From Agrobacterium tumefaciens (GTDB lineage Bacteria > Pseudomonadota > Alphaproteobacteria > Rhizobiales > Rhizobiaceae), in NCBI RefSeq assembly GCF_005221325.1, contig NZ_CP039889.1, forward strand, positions 1,403,501 through 1,467,500: a stretch of DNA of 64,000 nucleotides. The letters run 5' to 3'. Under the pieces are notes generated by a model. That model saw only the letters and a program-made list of their open reading frames with translations. It had not been told where the DNA came from and made no database searches. Position 1 is the first letter of the stretch. Every line of letters begins with the position of its first letter. The position numbers were made by a program, and so were the translations under genes. This document shows, piece after piece, positions 20,538-29,746 of this stretch.

Positions 20538-22225
20538 TCGCGCGTTTTGCCATATTGAGACCCGTCATCGCCCTGTTCTGGTCGACGCGGCGCGGCATGC
20601 TGCTTGCGGGCGCGGTTCTGGCCGTCACGACGGTTCTGGCGGGCATCGGCCTTCTCGGCGTCTCCGGCTGGTTCATCACCGCGACGGCCATTGCCGGCCT
20701 GCTGCCGGCAACGGCCTTCGCCTTCGATGTCTTTGCCCCCTCGGCCGCCATTCGCCTTCTGGCGCTGGCGCGCACCGCCGCCCGTTATGGCGAGCGCATG
20801 ACGACCCACGAAGCCACGCTTTCCGTGCTTGCGGCGCTTCGGGAGAAAGTCTTTCGCGGTTTTGCCGCACCGCAGGCAGCCAAATCTCTGGAGGCGCGGC
20901 CAGCACGCCTGCTGAACCGGCTGACGGCGGATATCGACGCGCTGGATTCGCTCTATCTGCGCGTGCTTGTTCCCGCCGCCGTCGCCATCCTCGCCGCGCT
21001 CGCAACCGGCTTCGGGCTTGCTTTCCTGCATCCGCTTGCCGGTGTGCTGGCGGCAACCTTCCTCATCGCGGTGGGGCTGGGCATTTCTGCGCGCTCTGCC
21101 CTGCTGGCGGAAAAATTCTCGCGCCGGCGGGCCATCGGGCTTGAGGCTTTGCGTGCCCGCACGGCTGATCTGGTCAGCGGACAGACGGAGCTGCTGACCA
21201 CCGGCCGGCTTTCTGCGCAGATTGCGGCGGTAAAGCGGGCGGATGACTATCTCGCTGCCTGTGATGACAGCCTCAACCACATAGAGACCAATGCCGGTTT
21301 TTCCTTCGGCGTTTCAGCGGCCATTCTCTTGAGTGCCGCCCTTCTCGGCATGGCATGGCTGGCGGAGCATGAGGCGGTGAGTGCACCAGCCGCCGCACTC
21401 GGACTGCTGGTCTGTTTCGCCGCGCTGGAGCCTTTCACGGCGCTTCGCCGCGGGGCGATGGAACTGGGCCGCACGCTGTTTTCCGCAAGGCGTATTGCGC
21501 CGCGCCTCTCTGCAACGGCCGAGGCGCACTGTCCTGCCTTGCCCGCGAGTGGCATCGCGGCGGAGCTTAGAGGCGTGCGTCTGGAGCGGGAAGGAAACGG
21601 CAATCCGGTCCTGACGAATATCAACCTTGCAATCGCCTGCGGGGAACGGGTTGCGATTGTCGGCGCCAGCGGTGCGGGCAAGACGAGCCTCGTCCAGCTG
21701 GTGGCCGGCGAGTTGCGGCCGGCTGCGGGTTCGGTCCGTGCTTTGCCGTCCACCCTGATGACGCAGCGCAGCCAGCTTTTCCGTGACAGCATCGCCGACA
21801 ATCTGCGGCTGGCAAAACCTGCGGCATCAGGGGCCGAGTTGTGGGACGCGCTCAAGGCAGCGGGCCTTGCCGAACACGTCAGAACCTTGCCGAAAGGGCT
21901 GGAAACGAAGCTCGGGGAGGCCGGTCAGGGTCTTTCCGGCGGCCAGTCGCGCCGGTTGGCGCTCGCCCGTTTCCTGCTCGCTGACCGGCCGCTCTGGCTT
22001 CTCGACGAGGTGACGGAAGGGCTCGACGGCGAGACTGCCCGCGACGTGCTCACCCGGTTGTTTGCGAGGGCGGAGGGAAAGACCGTCGTGATGATCACCC
22101 ATAATCGCCGTGAGGCGGAATTTGCCGATCGTATCATCGTGCTGAAAGAGGGGCGCCAACTTGATCAATGTCAAAGCGGCACCCCGGAATACGGCGTAGT
22201 GCTGAACACACTGCGCCCGGACTGA
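20534..22225 (+). CDS. cydC: thiol reductant ABC exporter CydC
   Basis: Partner of CydD in the heterodimeric exporter. 563 residues, starting with ATGA overlapping the cydD stop. The membrane domain has six predicted segments (for example residues 18-60 and 140-190). The ATPase domain contains Walker A GASGAGKTS near 380, signature LSGGQSRRLALARF near 475 and Walker B LWLLDEVTEGLD near 498. The Walker B is followed by Glu-Val rather than the common Glu-Pro, as in many CydC proteins. Co-transcription with cydD and the downstream cydAB genes is implied by short gaps. Confidence 0.92.
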   Translation: MIARFAILRPVIALFWSTRRGMLLAGAVLAVTTVLAGIGLLGVSGWFITATAIAGLLPATAFAFDVFAPSAAIRLLALARTAARYGERMTTHEATLSVLAALREKVFRGFAAPQAAKSLEARPARLLNRLTADIDALDSLYLRVLVPAAVAILAALATGFGLAFLHPLAGVLAATFLIAVGLGISARSALLAEKFSRRRAIGLEALRARTADLVSGQTELLTTGRLSAQIAAVKRADDYLAACDDSLNHIETNAGFSFGVSAAILLSAALLGMAWLAEHEAVSAPAAALGLLVCFAALEPFTALRRGAMELGRTLFSARRIAPRLSATAEAHCPALPASGIAAELRGVRLEREGNGNPVLTNINLAIACGERVAIVGASGAGKTSLVQLVAGELRPAAGSVRALPSTLMTQRSQLFRDSIADNLRLAKPAASGAELWDALKAAGLAEHVRTLPKGLETKLGEAGQGLSGGQSRRLALARFLLADRPLWLLDEVTEGLDGETARDVLTRLFARAEGKTVVMITHNRREAEFADRIIVLKEGRQLDQCQSGTPEYGVVLNTLRPD

Positions 22226-22292
22226 GATTTTTTGAGAGCCGGCGTCGTCTTTGAAATGGAAGGCCGGCCTTCCAGAAAAGGTGGGTAAGACT

Positions 22293-23870
22293 ATGGAACT
22301 CGACATAGTGGCGCTGTCGCGCCTGCAATTTGCAGTGACGGCTTTATATCACTTCCTGTTCGTTCCCCTGACGATAGGGCTTTCGGTGGTGATCGCCATC
22401 ATGGAGACGGTCTATGTCATGACCGGCCGGGCGATCTGGCGGCAGATGACGAAATTCTGGGGCACCCTGTTCGGCATCAATTTCGTGCTCGGTGTTTCCA
22501 CCGGCATCGTCATGGAATTCCAGTTCGGCATGAACTGGAGTTATTACAGCCATTATGTCGGCGATATCTTCGGTGCGCCGCTCGCCATCGAGGGCATGAT
22601 GGCCTTCTTCCTGGAAGCCACCTTCGTCGGCCTGTTCTTTTTCGGCTGGGACAAGCTGTCGAAACTCGGCCATCTCGTTGCTACATGGTGCGTGGCGATC
22701 GGCTCGAATTTTTCGGCGCTGTGGATATTGATCGCCAATGGCTGGATGCAGAACCCGACGGGCTCCGCCTTCAACCCCCAGACCATGCGCATGGAAGTGA
22801 CTGACTTCTTCGCGGTTCTGTTCAACCCGGTGGCGCAGGCGAAATTCGTCCACACCGTTTCCGCCGGCTACGTGACGGCCTCCATCTTCGTACTCGGCGT
22901 TTCCGCCTGGTATGTGCTGAAGGGTCGCCATGTCGATCTCGCCAAGCGGTCGATGACGGTTGCCGCCTCCTTTGGTCTGGCGTCTGCGCTTTCGGTCGTC
23001 GTGCTGGGTGACGAAAGCGGTTATCTCTCGACAGAACACCAGAAGATGAAGCTCGCCTCCATCGAGGCCATGTGGGAAACCGAGCCTGCGCCCGCCCCCT
23101 TCACGGCCATCGGTTTTCCGGATCAGGAAGCGCGCGAGACGCATTTTGCGGTGAAGATCCCGTGGGTGATGGGCCTCATCGGCACCCGTTCGCTCGATAC
23201 GCAAATCCCAGGCATCAACGATCTCGTCGAGCAGGCCAAGACCCGCATCCGCGACGGCATCAAGGCCTATGACGCGTTGATGCAGATACGGGCCACCGGC
23301 AAGGGCGCGGAGTTGCCGGAAGAGGTGCGCGGCACCTTTGCCGAACTTGGCCACGAGCTTGGTTATGCCCTGCTGCTGAAACGTTATGTCGATGATCCGC
23401 GTCAGGCGAGCGAAGAGCAGATCGCCAAAGCTGCGGCTGACACCATCCCGCATGTGCCGATGCTGTTCTGGTCGTTCCGCATCATGGTCGGCCTTGGCAT
23501 GTTCTTCATCCTCTTGACGGCGACCTTCTTCTATCTCTCGGCCCGCCGCCGGCTGGATCACTATCCGCTGTTGCTTAAGGTCGCGGTCTTTGCCATTCCG
23601 TTGCCGTGGATCGCCGCCGAAATGGGCTGGGTGGTCGCCGAATTCGGCCGCCAGCCATGGATCATCGAGGGTGTGCTGCCAACGGCCGCCGCCGTTTCCA
23701 GCCTCAGCGCTTCAACGGTCCTCATAACGCTCCTGTGCTTCATCGCCATCTACACGGTGCTGTTCATCGTCGAAATGGGGCTGATGCTGAAGGCGATCCG
23801 CAAGGGGCCAGACCCGGACCATGAGCCGGAAGCGCCGCTCGTTCCTGAAAAACTCGTCGCTGCGGAGTAA
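22293..23870 (+). CDS. cydA: cytochrome bd ubiquinol oxidase subunit I
   Basis: Quinol-oxidising, heme-bearing subunit of the high-affinity cytochrome bd oxidase in the inner membrane. 525 residues from the ATG at 22,293 (AAGGTGG ahead); an ATG at 22,251 adds 14 unconserved residues. His20 in TALYHFLFVP corresponds to E. coli His19 (heme b595 ligand); a second His is in KFVHTVSAGY near 190, and FRIMVGLGM near 400 probably carries the heme b558 Met. The Q-loop signature VAEFGRQPW near 455 is complete. About nine membrane helices; the short Q loop is the rhizobial type. Confidence 0.96.
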   Translation: MELDIVALSRLQFAVTALYHFLFVPLTIGLSVVIAIMETVYVMTGRAIWRQMTKFWGTLFGINFVLGVSTGIVMEFQFGMNWSYYSHYVGDIFGAPLAIEGMMAFFLEATFVGLFFFGWDKLSKLGHLVATWCVAIGSNFSALWILIANGWMQNPTGSAFNPQTMRMEVTDFFAVLFNPVAQAKFVHTVSAGYVTASIFVLGVSAWYVLKGRHVDLAKRSMTVAASFGLASALSVVVLGDESGYLSTEHQKMKLASIEAMWETEPAPAPFTAIGFPDQEARETHFAVKIPWVMGLIGTRSLDTQIPGINDLVEQAKTRIRDGIKAYDALMQIRATGKGAELPEEVRGTFAELGHELGYALLLKRYVDDPRQASEEQIAKAAADTIPHVPMLFWSFRIMVGLGMFFILLTATFFYLSARRRLDHYPLLLKVAVFAIPLPWIAAEMGWVVAEFGRQPWIIEGVLPTAAAVSSLSASTVLITLLCFIAIYTVLFIVEMGLMLKAIRKGPDPDHEPEAPLVPEKLVAAE

Positions 23871-23876
23871 ACGATC

Positions 23877-25034
23877 ATGATATTGCACCAACTCATCGAC
23901 TACGAAATCCTCCGCGTCATCTGGTGGCTGCTGCTTGGCGTGGTGCTGATCGGTTTTGCCGTTACCGGCGGTTTCGATCTCGGCACCGGCGCGCTGCTGC
24001 CCTTCGTCGCGAAAACGGATATCGAGCGGCGTGTCGTCATCAATTCCATCGGCCCGGTCTGGGAAGGTAATCAGGTCTGGCTGATCCTCGGCGGCGGCGC
24101 GATCTTCGCCGCCTGGCCGCCGCTCTACGCGGTATCGTTCTCAGGCTTCTATCTGGCGATGTTTGCCACCCTGTTTGCACTGATCCTGCGGCCGGTCGGT
24201 TTCAAATATCGCTCCAAACGCGAGAGCGCTGCATGGCGCACTGGCTGGGACTGGGCTCTTTTCATTGGCGGTTTCGTGCCAGCGCTGATCTTTGGCGTTG
24301 CGATCGGCAACGTGCTGCAGGGTGTTCCCTTCCATCTGAATGACGATCTGCGGATTTTCTATGACGGCACGACTTTGTTCGAACTCCTGAATCCCTATGC
24401 GATCCTCTGCGGCCTCGTTTCGGTGGCCATGCTCGTCATGCACGGTGCGGCCTGGCTGGTGCTGAAGACGGATGGTCCGGTGGCGGCCCGCGCCCGCGGC
24501 TTCGGCAGCGTCGCGGCGCTGGCAACGTCAGTCCTCTTCGCGCTTGGCGGCGTCTTTCTGTGGCTCGGTATCGATGGGTATCGTTTTACTTCCGAGGTGG
24601 TGACGGACGGACCGTCCAATCCACTATCGAAAACGGTTGAGGTGGCGGGTGGTGTCTGGTTCTCGAATTATGCGGCACATCCGTGGATGATGCTTGCGCC
24701 GGCACTCGGTCTTGTCTTTCCGCTTGTCGCCTTCATTCTGTTCCGCGCCCGAAGAGAGATCCTTGCACTGCTATCCAGTTCGCTCGCCATTTTCGGTATC
24801 ATCTCAACGGTCGGGCTGACGATGTTTCCTTTCATCCTGCCGTCTTCGGTCGATCCGAGATCGAGCCTGACGGTCTGGGACGCATCGTCAAGCCATATGA
24901 CGCTCTTCATCATGCTCGTCGTCGCCCTCATCTTCATCCCGATCATTGTCGCTTATACGTCGTGGGTCTACCGCGTGCTGTGGGGCAAGGTGGATGAAAA
25001 GGCGATCCGCGACGACAGCGGTCATGCGTATTGA
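23877..25034 (+). CDS. cydB: cytochrome bd ubiquinol oxidase subunit II
   Basis: Second membrane subunit, structurally related to CydA and needed for stable binding of the hemes and dioxygen. 385 residues, normal length. The first helix region WWLLLGVVLIGFAVTGGFDLG and INSIGPVWEGNQVWLILGGGAIFAAWP (residues about 55-82) are the family signatures; eight further hydrophobic segments follow. It begins 6 bp after cydA, so the two are translated as a pair. Confidence 0.96.
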   Translation: MILHQLIDYEILRVIWWLLLGVVLIGFAVTGGFDLGTGALLPFVAKTDIERRVVINSIGPVWEGNQVWLILGGGAIFAAWPPLYAVSFSGFYLAMFATLFALILRPVGFKYRSKRESAAWRTGWDWALFIGGFVPALIFGVAIGNVLQGVPFHLNDDLRIFYDGTTLFELLNPYAILCGLVSVAMLVMHGAAWLVLKTDGPVAARARGFGSVAALATSVLFALGGVFLWLGIDGYRFTSEVVTDGPSNPLSKTVEVAGGVWFSNYAAHPWMMLAPALGLVFPLVAFILFRARREILALLSSSLAIFGIISTVGLTMFPFILPSSVDPRSSLTVWDASSSHMTLFIMLVVALIFIPIIVAYTSWVYRVLWGKVDEKAIRDDSGHAY

Positions 25035-25056
25035 TCAAGAAAGAAGGAGATCGAAC

Positions 25057-25179
25057 ATGTGGTATTTCGCCTGGCTGCTCGGCCTGCCTCTCGCCGCCAT
25101 CTTCGCCGTCATGAACGCCATGTGGTATGAGCTGATGGAAGAAAATGCGAAAAAGGCCGAAGCGAAGCCGGAAAAGTAA
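25057..25179 (+). CDS. cydX: cytochrome bd small subunit CydX
   Basis: 40-residue single-helix protein, MWYFAWLLGLPLAAIFAVMN followed by a charged tail rich in Glu and Lys. The MWYFAWxLG start is the hallmark of CydX, which binds the CydAB interface and stabilises the hemes. It lies 22 bp after cydB behind a strong AAGAAGGAG ribosome site and before a hairpin, so it is the last gene of the cyd operon. Such small proteins are often missed in annotation. Confidence 0.93.
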   Translation: MWYFAWLLGLPLAAIFAVMNAMWYELMEENAKKAEAKPEK

Positions 25180-25192
25180 CGCTTGAAGCAAA

Positions 25193-25222
25193 AAGGGCGG
25201 CACCCGGTCTGGTGCCGCCCTT
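25193..25222. terminator. terminator between cydX and the 62-residue protein gene
   Basis: AAGGGCGGCACC and GGTGCCGCCCTT form a perfect 12-bp stem with a 6-base loop, 13 bases after cydX. It is symmetric (A-rich on the left, short T-run on the right) and sits between convergent genes, so it may serve both strands. Confidence 0.8.
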
Positions 25223-25250
25223 CGCATAAAACCGCGCTTATCGTGTGTCT

Positions 25251-25439
25251 TCAGTGGATCGCGATACCGCGCTTGTCCGCTTCTTCCTTGATGATGTCTT
25301 CGACGATGGTTCGCTTGAGATTTGGATCTCCCAGCAGATAGTCATCGGCGATTTCGAAAATCGACTTCGGGTTCTCGGTCCTGTGCAGGGTGTCGAGATC
25401 CTGACCGATCTGCTCTCTCAGTCTGGAATAATCGTCCAT
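25251..25439 (-). CDS. small hypothetical protein (62 aa)
   Basis: A 62-residue acidic, helical protein (MDDYSRLREQIGQDLDTLHR at the start, many Asp/Glu/Lys, no membrane segment). The ATG at 25,439 is preceded by GGGAGAA. It sits 22 bp downstream of the DUF3597 gene on the same strand and may be co-expressed. I recognise no domain. Convergent with cydX across a terminator. Confidence 0.65.
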   Translation of the reverse strand: MDDYSRLREQIGQDLDTLHRTENPKSIFEIADDYLLGDPNLKRTIVEDIIKEEADKRGIAIH

Positions 25440-25461
25440 GGCGGTTCTCCCGTTTATCGGT

Positions 25462-25872
25462 TCAATCCAGAAGGTCGGCCGGAACCTTGCCGCCGTTTTC
25501 GGAGAGCTTCTTGATGACCGCCTTGTGTAGCCAGATATTCATGGTCGCCGAATCCGAGGTGTCGCCGGTGTAGCCGAGTTCGCTCGCCAGTTCCTTTCGG
25601 GCGGTCAGGCTGCTGTCCAGATCGAGCGCCTTCAGAAGATCGACGATCGAATGTTTCCAGTCGAGCTTCTGTCCGTTCTTCTTGACTGCCGCATCCAGAA
25701 TTGAGGCGACGTCGACGTTGCCGGTGGGCGCGGGAGCTGTCGGTGCCGGTGAAGCAGGGGCCGGTGCTGCCGGGCTTGCGGTGGTTGTCGGTGTTCCGGC
25801 CGGTGCCGACGTCTGCGGCGCGGCCTCGGCCTTGCCGAAAATCGCGTTCTTGATCTTGTCGAAAAAGCTCAT
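25462..25872 (-). CDS. DUF3597 domain-containing protein
   Basis: 136 residues. The N-terminus MSFFDKIKNAIFGKAEA is amphipathic; residues about 20-52 are a Pro/Ala/Thr linker; the C-terminal 80 residues (VASILDAAVKKNGQKLDW, then IVDLLKALDLDSS) are a helical domain typical of DUF3597, a family of unknown function shared by many Proteobacteria. The C-terminal helices resemble small calcium-free EF-like or LysM-associated domains only loosely, so I assign no activity. Same strand as a GlsB-like gene 12 bp upstream. Confidence 0.8.
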   Translation of the reverse strand: MSFFDKIKNAIFGKAEAAPQTSAPAGTPTTTASPAAPAPASPAPTAPAPTGNVDVASILDAAVKKNGQKLDWKHSIVDLLKALDLDSSLTARKELASELGYTGDTSDSATMNIWLHKAVIKKLSENGGKVPADLLD

Positions 25873-25884
25873 TTTATCGTCCCC

Positions 25885-26136
25885 TTATCTGCGAAATGCC
25901 CGCCCGATGGCGATGAGAATGCAGGCGCCGATGAAACCGGCGATGAGATAGCCAATCCAGCCTCCGAGCGAGACGCCGATGAGCCCCAGAAGGAAATTGG
26001 CGACGATGGCGCCGACAATGCCGAGGATGATGTTCATGAAAACACCCATATTGCTTTTCATGAACTGTTCGGCGAGCCAACCGGCTACGCCGCCGATGAT
26101 GATTGCTGCAATCCAGCCAACTTGTGCGTCTTCCAT
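25885..26136 (-). CDS. GlsB/YeaQ/YmgE-family stress membrane protein
   Basis: 83 residues with three hydrophobic, glycine-rich helices (IAAIIIGGVAGWLAE, FMNIILGIVGAIVANFLLG, and GGWIGYLIAGFIGACILI). This glycine-zipper layout defines the transglycosylase-associated/YeaQ family, usually induced by general stress. The order GlsB, DUF3597 and the 62-residue protein within 0.9 kb suggests a small stress operon; the function of this family is not established. Confidence 0.85.
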   Translation of the reverse strand: MEDAQVGWIAAIIIGGVAGWLAEQFMKSNMGVFMNIILGIVGAIVANFLLGLIGVSLGGWIGYLIAGFIGACILIAIGRAFRR

Positions 26137-26281
26137 AACAAGCCTTTCCTTTCTACAGAGAGGTCAAAGGCATATGGACCCGCATTTTTTGCGCACGTCC
26201 CCCCGCCTTGAATTGACCCCAGGCGATTATTAACGAAGACGCTGAACTTTTGTTCCGTAAGGCGTGTACGTTACCGCAAAC

Positions 26282-27139
26282 TCAACCCTGGCTCTCAAAG
26301 TCCAGCCCGATATCGAGAACCGGCGCGCTGTGGGTAATCCAGCCGACGGAGATGAGATCGACGCCCGTTGCGGCGATGGCGGGGGCAGTCTGCGGATTGA
26401 TGCGGCCGGAGGCCTCGGTGATGGCGCGCCCGGCAACGATCTCCACCGCTTCGCGCAGCTGCTCCGGCGTCATGTTATCGAGAAGAACCGCATCCACGCC
26501 CTCTTCCATGGCTTCGTGCAGCTGCGCGAGCGTATCGACTTCCACCTCGATCTTGACGAGATGTCCAACGCCCTGCTTCGCACGGCGGATGGCCTCACGC
26601 ACGCTGCCGGCAACCGCGATATGGTTGTCCTTGATGAGAACGGCATCATAAAGCGCAAAACGGTGATTCATGCCGCCGCCGGCACGCACGGCATATTTTT
26701 CCAGCGCCCGAAGCCCCGGCGTCGTCTTGCGGGTGCAGGCGACCGAAGCCTTGGTGCCGGCAATGGCGGCGGTGATTTTTGCGGTGACAGAGGCGATGCC
26801 CGAGAGGTGCCCGAGGAAATTCAACGCCGTGCGTTCCCCGGTCAGAAGCCCGCGTGACGGCCCTTCGATGGTTGCGATGATATCACCGGGCGCCACGGCC
26901 GCACCATCTGGAATGTGCCTGTTCATCCTGATCGCCGGGTCCACAAGCTGGAAGGCAAGTTCCGCCGCATCAAGGCCGGCGATGACGCCCGGCTCCCGCG
27001 CCGCCATGACAACGACCGAGCGATGATCGGCGGGGATGACGGAGGCGGCGGTGATGTCGCCTGCAAGGCCGAGGTCTTCCAGAAGGGCGTTGCGCACGAG
27101 CGGTTCGATGATGAGACGTGGCAGGGGAGAAAGGGTCAT
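26282..27139 (-). CDS. nadC: nicotinate-nucleotide diphosphorylase (carboxylating)
   Basis: Quinolinate phosphoribosyltransferase, third step of de novo NAD synthesis. 285 residues from the ATG at 27,139, one base past the nadB stop; an upstream ATG at 27,193 lies within nadB. Conserved pieces are EDLGLAGDITAASVIP near residue 20, GERTALNFLGHLSGIAS near 103, TRKTTPGLRALEKYAVRAGGG near 138 with the phosphate-binding Arg/Lys cluster, KDNHI near 175, KIEVEVDTL near 202 and DAVLLDNMTPE near 222. Last gene of the nadABC operon. Confidence 0.96.
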   Translation of the reverse strand: MTLSPLPRLIIEPLVRNALLEDLGLAGDITAASVIPADHRSVVVMAAREPGVIAGLDAAELAFQLVDPAIRMNRHIPDGAAVAPGDIIATIEGPSRGLLTGERTALNFLGHLSGIASVTAKITAAIAGTKASVACTRKTTPGLRALEKYAVRAGGGMNHRFALYDAVLIKDNHIAVAGSVREAIRRAKQGVGHLVKIEVEVDTLAQLHEAMEEGVDAVLLDNMTPEQLREAVEIVAGRAITEASGRINPQTAPAIAATGVDLISVGWITHSAPVLDIGLDFESQG

Positions 27140-27140
27140 G

Positions 27141-28709
27141 TCAGGCGCTCCGCGCGAAACCGGCTGTTGAAAGGCTGGAGGAAGAAAGCTCATGGGCGAT
27201 GGTGATGATGTCGTTCAGCGCCAGCCGGCGTCTCGCCGCCACCGTGTCCTTTCGTGGAAAATCGTCGCGGAAATGCGCGCCGCGCGATTCCATCCGTAGG
27301 GCCGCGAAGACGGCGATGGAGAGTGCGACGACGGCCGGGTCGGATGCCGGGCCGTTCCGCTCGGCAAGTGGCAGTAAGTCCCTGACGGCTTCGGCCAACC
27401 CCGCAGCATGTCTGACGATGCCGAGATGACGGGAAACGATGGGCCTGACAGCGGTGAGATCGGCGCGTGAAAAATCAGCTGTCGCTTTGAGCGAGACGGC
27501 AGCCTCTGGCCTTGCCGCAGATGCGGGCCGGTCGGCAATATCCTGCGCCGCACGCATCCCCATCGCGGCCGCTTCCAGCAGGGAGTTGCTGGCAAGCCGG
27601 TTTGCGCCGTGCAGGCCCGTGCAGGCGGTTTCACCCGCAACCCAGAGGCCCGGCACCGAGCTTCGGCCTTTATCATCAGTGGCGACGCCGCCCATGTGAT
27701 AATGCACCGCCGGCCGGACAGGCACGAGTTCACGGGCGGGGTCTATTCCCGCCTCGCGGCAGAGCAGGTCGATCGACGGGAAACGGGTGGAAAAACCGGA
27801 GCCGAGCGCCTGGCGGGCATCGAGAAAGACCTTGCCGCCGCGCAGAATTTCGCGGTCGATGGCGCGGGCGACAATATCGCGCGACGCCAGTTCCGCGCTC
27901 GGGACCGCCGCCATGAACCTTTCGCCGTTTTCATTGAGAAGCAGGGCGCCTTCACCCCGCACAGCTTCGCTCACCAGCGCCAGCGGTCGCCGGGGGGAGG
28001 AAAGTGCTGTCGGGTGAAACTGCACGAATTCCATGTCGGCAAGGATGGCGCCGGCGCGGGCGGCGAGCATGATGCCCTGTCCGAAATTGCCGGAAGGATT
28101 GGTCGTGGCGTCATAAAGTCCGCCAAGGCCGCCGGTGGCGAGAACCACCCGGCTTGCCGGCAGAAGGAAGCTGCCGTTCGGGCCGGCGCAGGCGAGACCG
28201 GCGATGACGCCGTCTTCCGTCAACAGGCGGCGCACTTCCGTGCCTTCCAGAACCGTGATCGAAGGCGTACGGCGAACGGCATAGGCAAGCGCCCTGACGA
28301 TGGCCGCGCCCGACCCGTCGCCTTCGGCATGCAGAATGCGCCGCCGGCTATGGGCGGCTTCCAGCCCGAAGACATAGTTGCCGCCGGCGTCGCGGTCGAA
28401 GCGAACGCCCGCCCGCTCCAGCGCATCTATGACGGCGGGGGCGGCGGAAACGATACCAACCGCTAAATCTTCATCGCAAAGGCCGTCGCCCGCGGCGAGC
28501 GTATCGGCGACATGCAGGGCTGCGCGATCATCCGGCCCGAGGCTGGCCGCAATGCCGCCCTGCGCCCAGGCGCTTGAGGTTTCGCCGCCGAGCGCGCCGC
28601 GCGTCACAAGCAGCACGGGCTGCGGCGCCAGCGTCAGCGCCGCCATCAACCCGGCAATGCCGCTGCCGACAATGACCGTCCAGTCCCGCTGCGGCAAAAG
28701 TTCGCTCAT
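27141..28709 (-). CDS. nadB: L-aspartate oxidase
   Basis: FAD enzyme that oxidises L-aspartate to iminoaspartate. 522 residues. The FAD-binding start [20 protein letters not shown] is at residues 12-31, [18 protein letters not shown] near 46, the active-site Arg region [21 protein letters not shown] near 335-355, and [21 protein letters not shown] near 368. The gene overlaps the nadA stop by four bases and precedes nadC by one base, so translation is coupled through the three genes. Confidence 0.96.
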   Translation of the reverse strand: MSELLPQRDWTVIVGSGIAGLMAALTLAPQPVLLVTRGALGGETSSAWAQGGIAASLGPDDRAALHVADTLAAGDGLCDEDLAVGIVSAAPAVIDALERAGVRFDRDAGGNYVFGLEAAHSRRRILHAEGDGSGAAIVRALAYAVRRTPSITVLEGTEVRRLLTEDGVIAGLACAGPNGSFLLPASRVVLATGGLGGLYDATTNPSGNFGQGIMLAARAGAILADMEFVQFHPTALSSPRRPLALVSEAVRGEGALLLNENGERFMAAVPSAELASRDIVARAIDREILRGGKVFLDARQALGSGFSTRFPSIDLLCREAGIDPARELVPVRPAVHYHMGGVATDDKGRSSVPGLWVAGETACTGLHGANRLASNSLLEAAAMGMRAAQDIADRPASAARPEAAVSLKATADFSRADLTAVRPIVSRHLGIVRHAAGLAEAVRDLLPLAERNGPASDPAVVALSIAVFAALRMESRGAHFRDDFPRKDTVAARRRLALNDIITIAHELSSSSLSTAGFARSA

Positions 28710-29677
28710 ATCTGCAGCATCCTTTCCACGGCGCGGCGGGCGGCATCGGCGATGGCGGGATCGACCGTCACCTCATGGCGGTTTTCCTCCAGTGCCGTGC
28801 GGATATTGCCAAGCGTGATGCGCTTCATATGCGGGCAGAGATTGCAGGGACGGATGAATTCGACATCGGGGTGATGCACGGCGACGTTGTCGCTCATCGA
28901 GCATTCCGTCAGAAGCACCACGCGGGCGGGGCGCTCGCGGCCGACATAGTCAGACATGACGGCGGTGGAGCCGGAGAAATCCGCAGCGTCTACGACCTCA
29001 GGCGGACATTCGGGATGCGCCAGCACCACGATGCCGGGATGGCTTTCCCGCAATTCCCTGATGTCGTCTGCGGTGAAAAGCTCATGCACTTCGCAATGGC
29101 CCCGCCAGGCGATCAGCTCGACATTGGTTTCCTTGGCGACGTTCTTCGCCAGATATTCGTCCGGCAGCATCAGCACGCGCGGCACGCCGAGCGATTCCAC
29201 CACCTGGCGGGCATTGCCTGACGTGCAGCAGATGTCTGAAGCCGCTTTCACTGCCGCAGACGTGTTCACATAGGTGACGACAGGAACGCCGGGATAGGCC
29301 TTGCGCAGAAGCGCGATGTCTTCGGGCGTGATGGAATCGGCGAGCGAGCAGCCCGCTGCCATATCCGGAATGAGCACGGTTTTTTCCGGATTGAGCAGCT
29401 TTGCCGTTTCGGCCATGAAATGCACGCCGGCAAGAACGATCACATCCGCCTCCACCTCCATCGCCTTGCGGGCAAGCGCGAGACTGTCGCCGACAATATC
29501 GGCGACGCCGTGGAAGATTTCCGGTGTCTGGTAGTTATGGGCGAGGATGACGGCGTTGCGCTTGCGCTTTAGCTCGAGAATTGCCTCCACATCATCCTGA
29601 AAGCTCATCCATTCGGCCTTGGGAATGACGCGGGCAACGCGGTCATAAAGGCTAGCGGCGGAAATCTGCTCGTTCAC
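28706..29677 (-). CDS. nadA: quinolinate synthase
   Basis: Iron-sulfur enzyme condensing iminoaspartate with dihydroxyacetone phosphate to quinolinate. 323 residues from a GTG at 29,677 preceded by GGGAGAG; the ATG at 29,734 would start inside the operators. The three conserved cysteines for the [4Fe-4S] cluster are likely those in [17 protein letters not shown] and CNLCPHMK, and [10 protein letters not shown] near residue 45 and [17 protein letters not shown] near 85 are typical. First gene of nadABC and the one behind the NadQ operators. Confidence 0.96.
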   Translation of the reverse strand: MNEQISAASLYDRVARVIPKAEWMSFQDDVEAILELKRKRNAVILAHNYQTPEIFHGVADIVGDSLALARKAMEVEADVIVLAGVHFMAETAKLLNPEKTVLIPDMAAGCSLADSITPEDIALLRKAYPGVPVVTYVNTSAAVKAASDICCTSGNARQVVESLGVPRVLMLPDEYLAKNVAKETNVELIAWRGHCEVHELFTADDIRELRESHPGIVVLAHPECPPEVVDAADFSGSTAVMSDYVGRERPARVVLLTECSMSDNVAVHHPDVEFIRPCNLCPHMKRITLGNIRTALEENRHEVTVDPAIADAARRAVERMLQI

Positions 29678-29691
29678 GGTGCTCTCCCATT

Positions 29692-29710
29692 TATACTCTT
29701 TCTGAGTATA
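29692..29710 (-). promoter_or_regulatory. NadQ operator, copy 1 (nadA-proximal)
   Basis: TATACTC-TTTCT-GAGTATA is a perfect 7-5-7 inverted repeat ending 15 bases before the nadA start. With a second near-identical palindrome 13 bp away it fits a pair of repressor sites for the adjacent Nudix-like regulator. Confidence 0.75.
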
Positions 29711-29723
29711 TCTAGGGCGAAGA

Positions 29724-29746
29724 CATATTCTCATTGTGAGTATATG
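29724..29746 (-). promoter_or_regulatory. NadQ operator, copy 2
   Basis: CATATTCTC-ATTGT-GAGTATATG repeats the GAGTATA half-sites of copy 1 with one mismatch in a 9-5-9 palindrome. It touches the nadQ stop codon, so all regulatory DNA for nadABC is in 69 bp. The centres of the two copies are 34 bp apart, near three helical turns, allowing same-face binding. Confidence 0.75.

Noticed and set aside
22344..23561. Minus-strand open frame of about 405 codons opposite cydA
   Set aside because: The charged, His/Arg-rich translation has no domain and cydA on the other strand is unmistakable.
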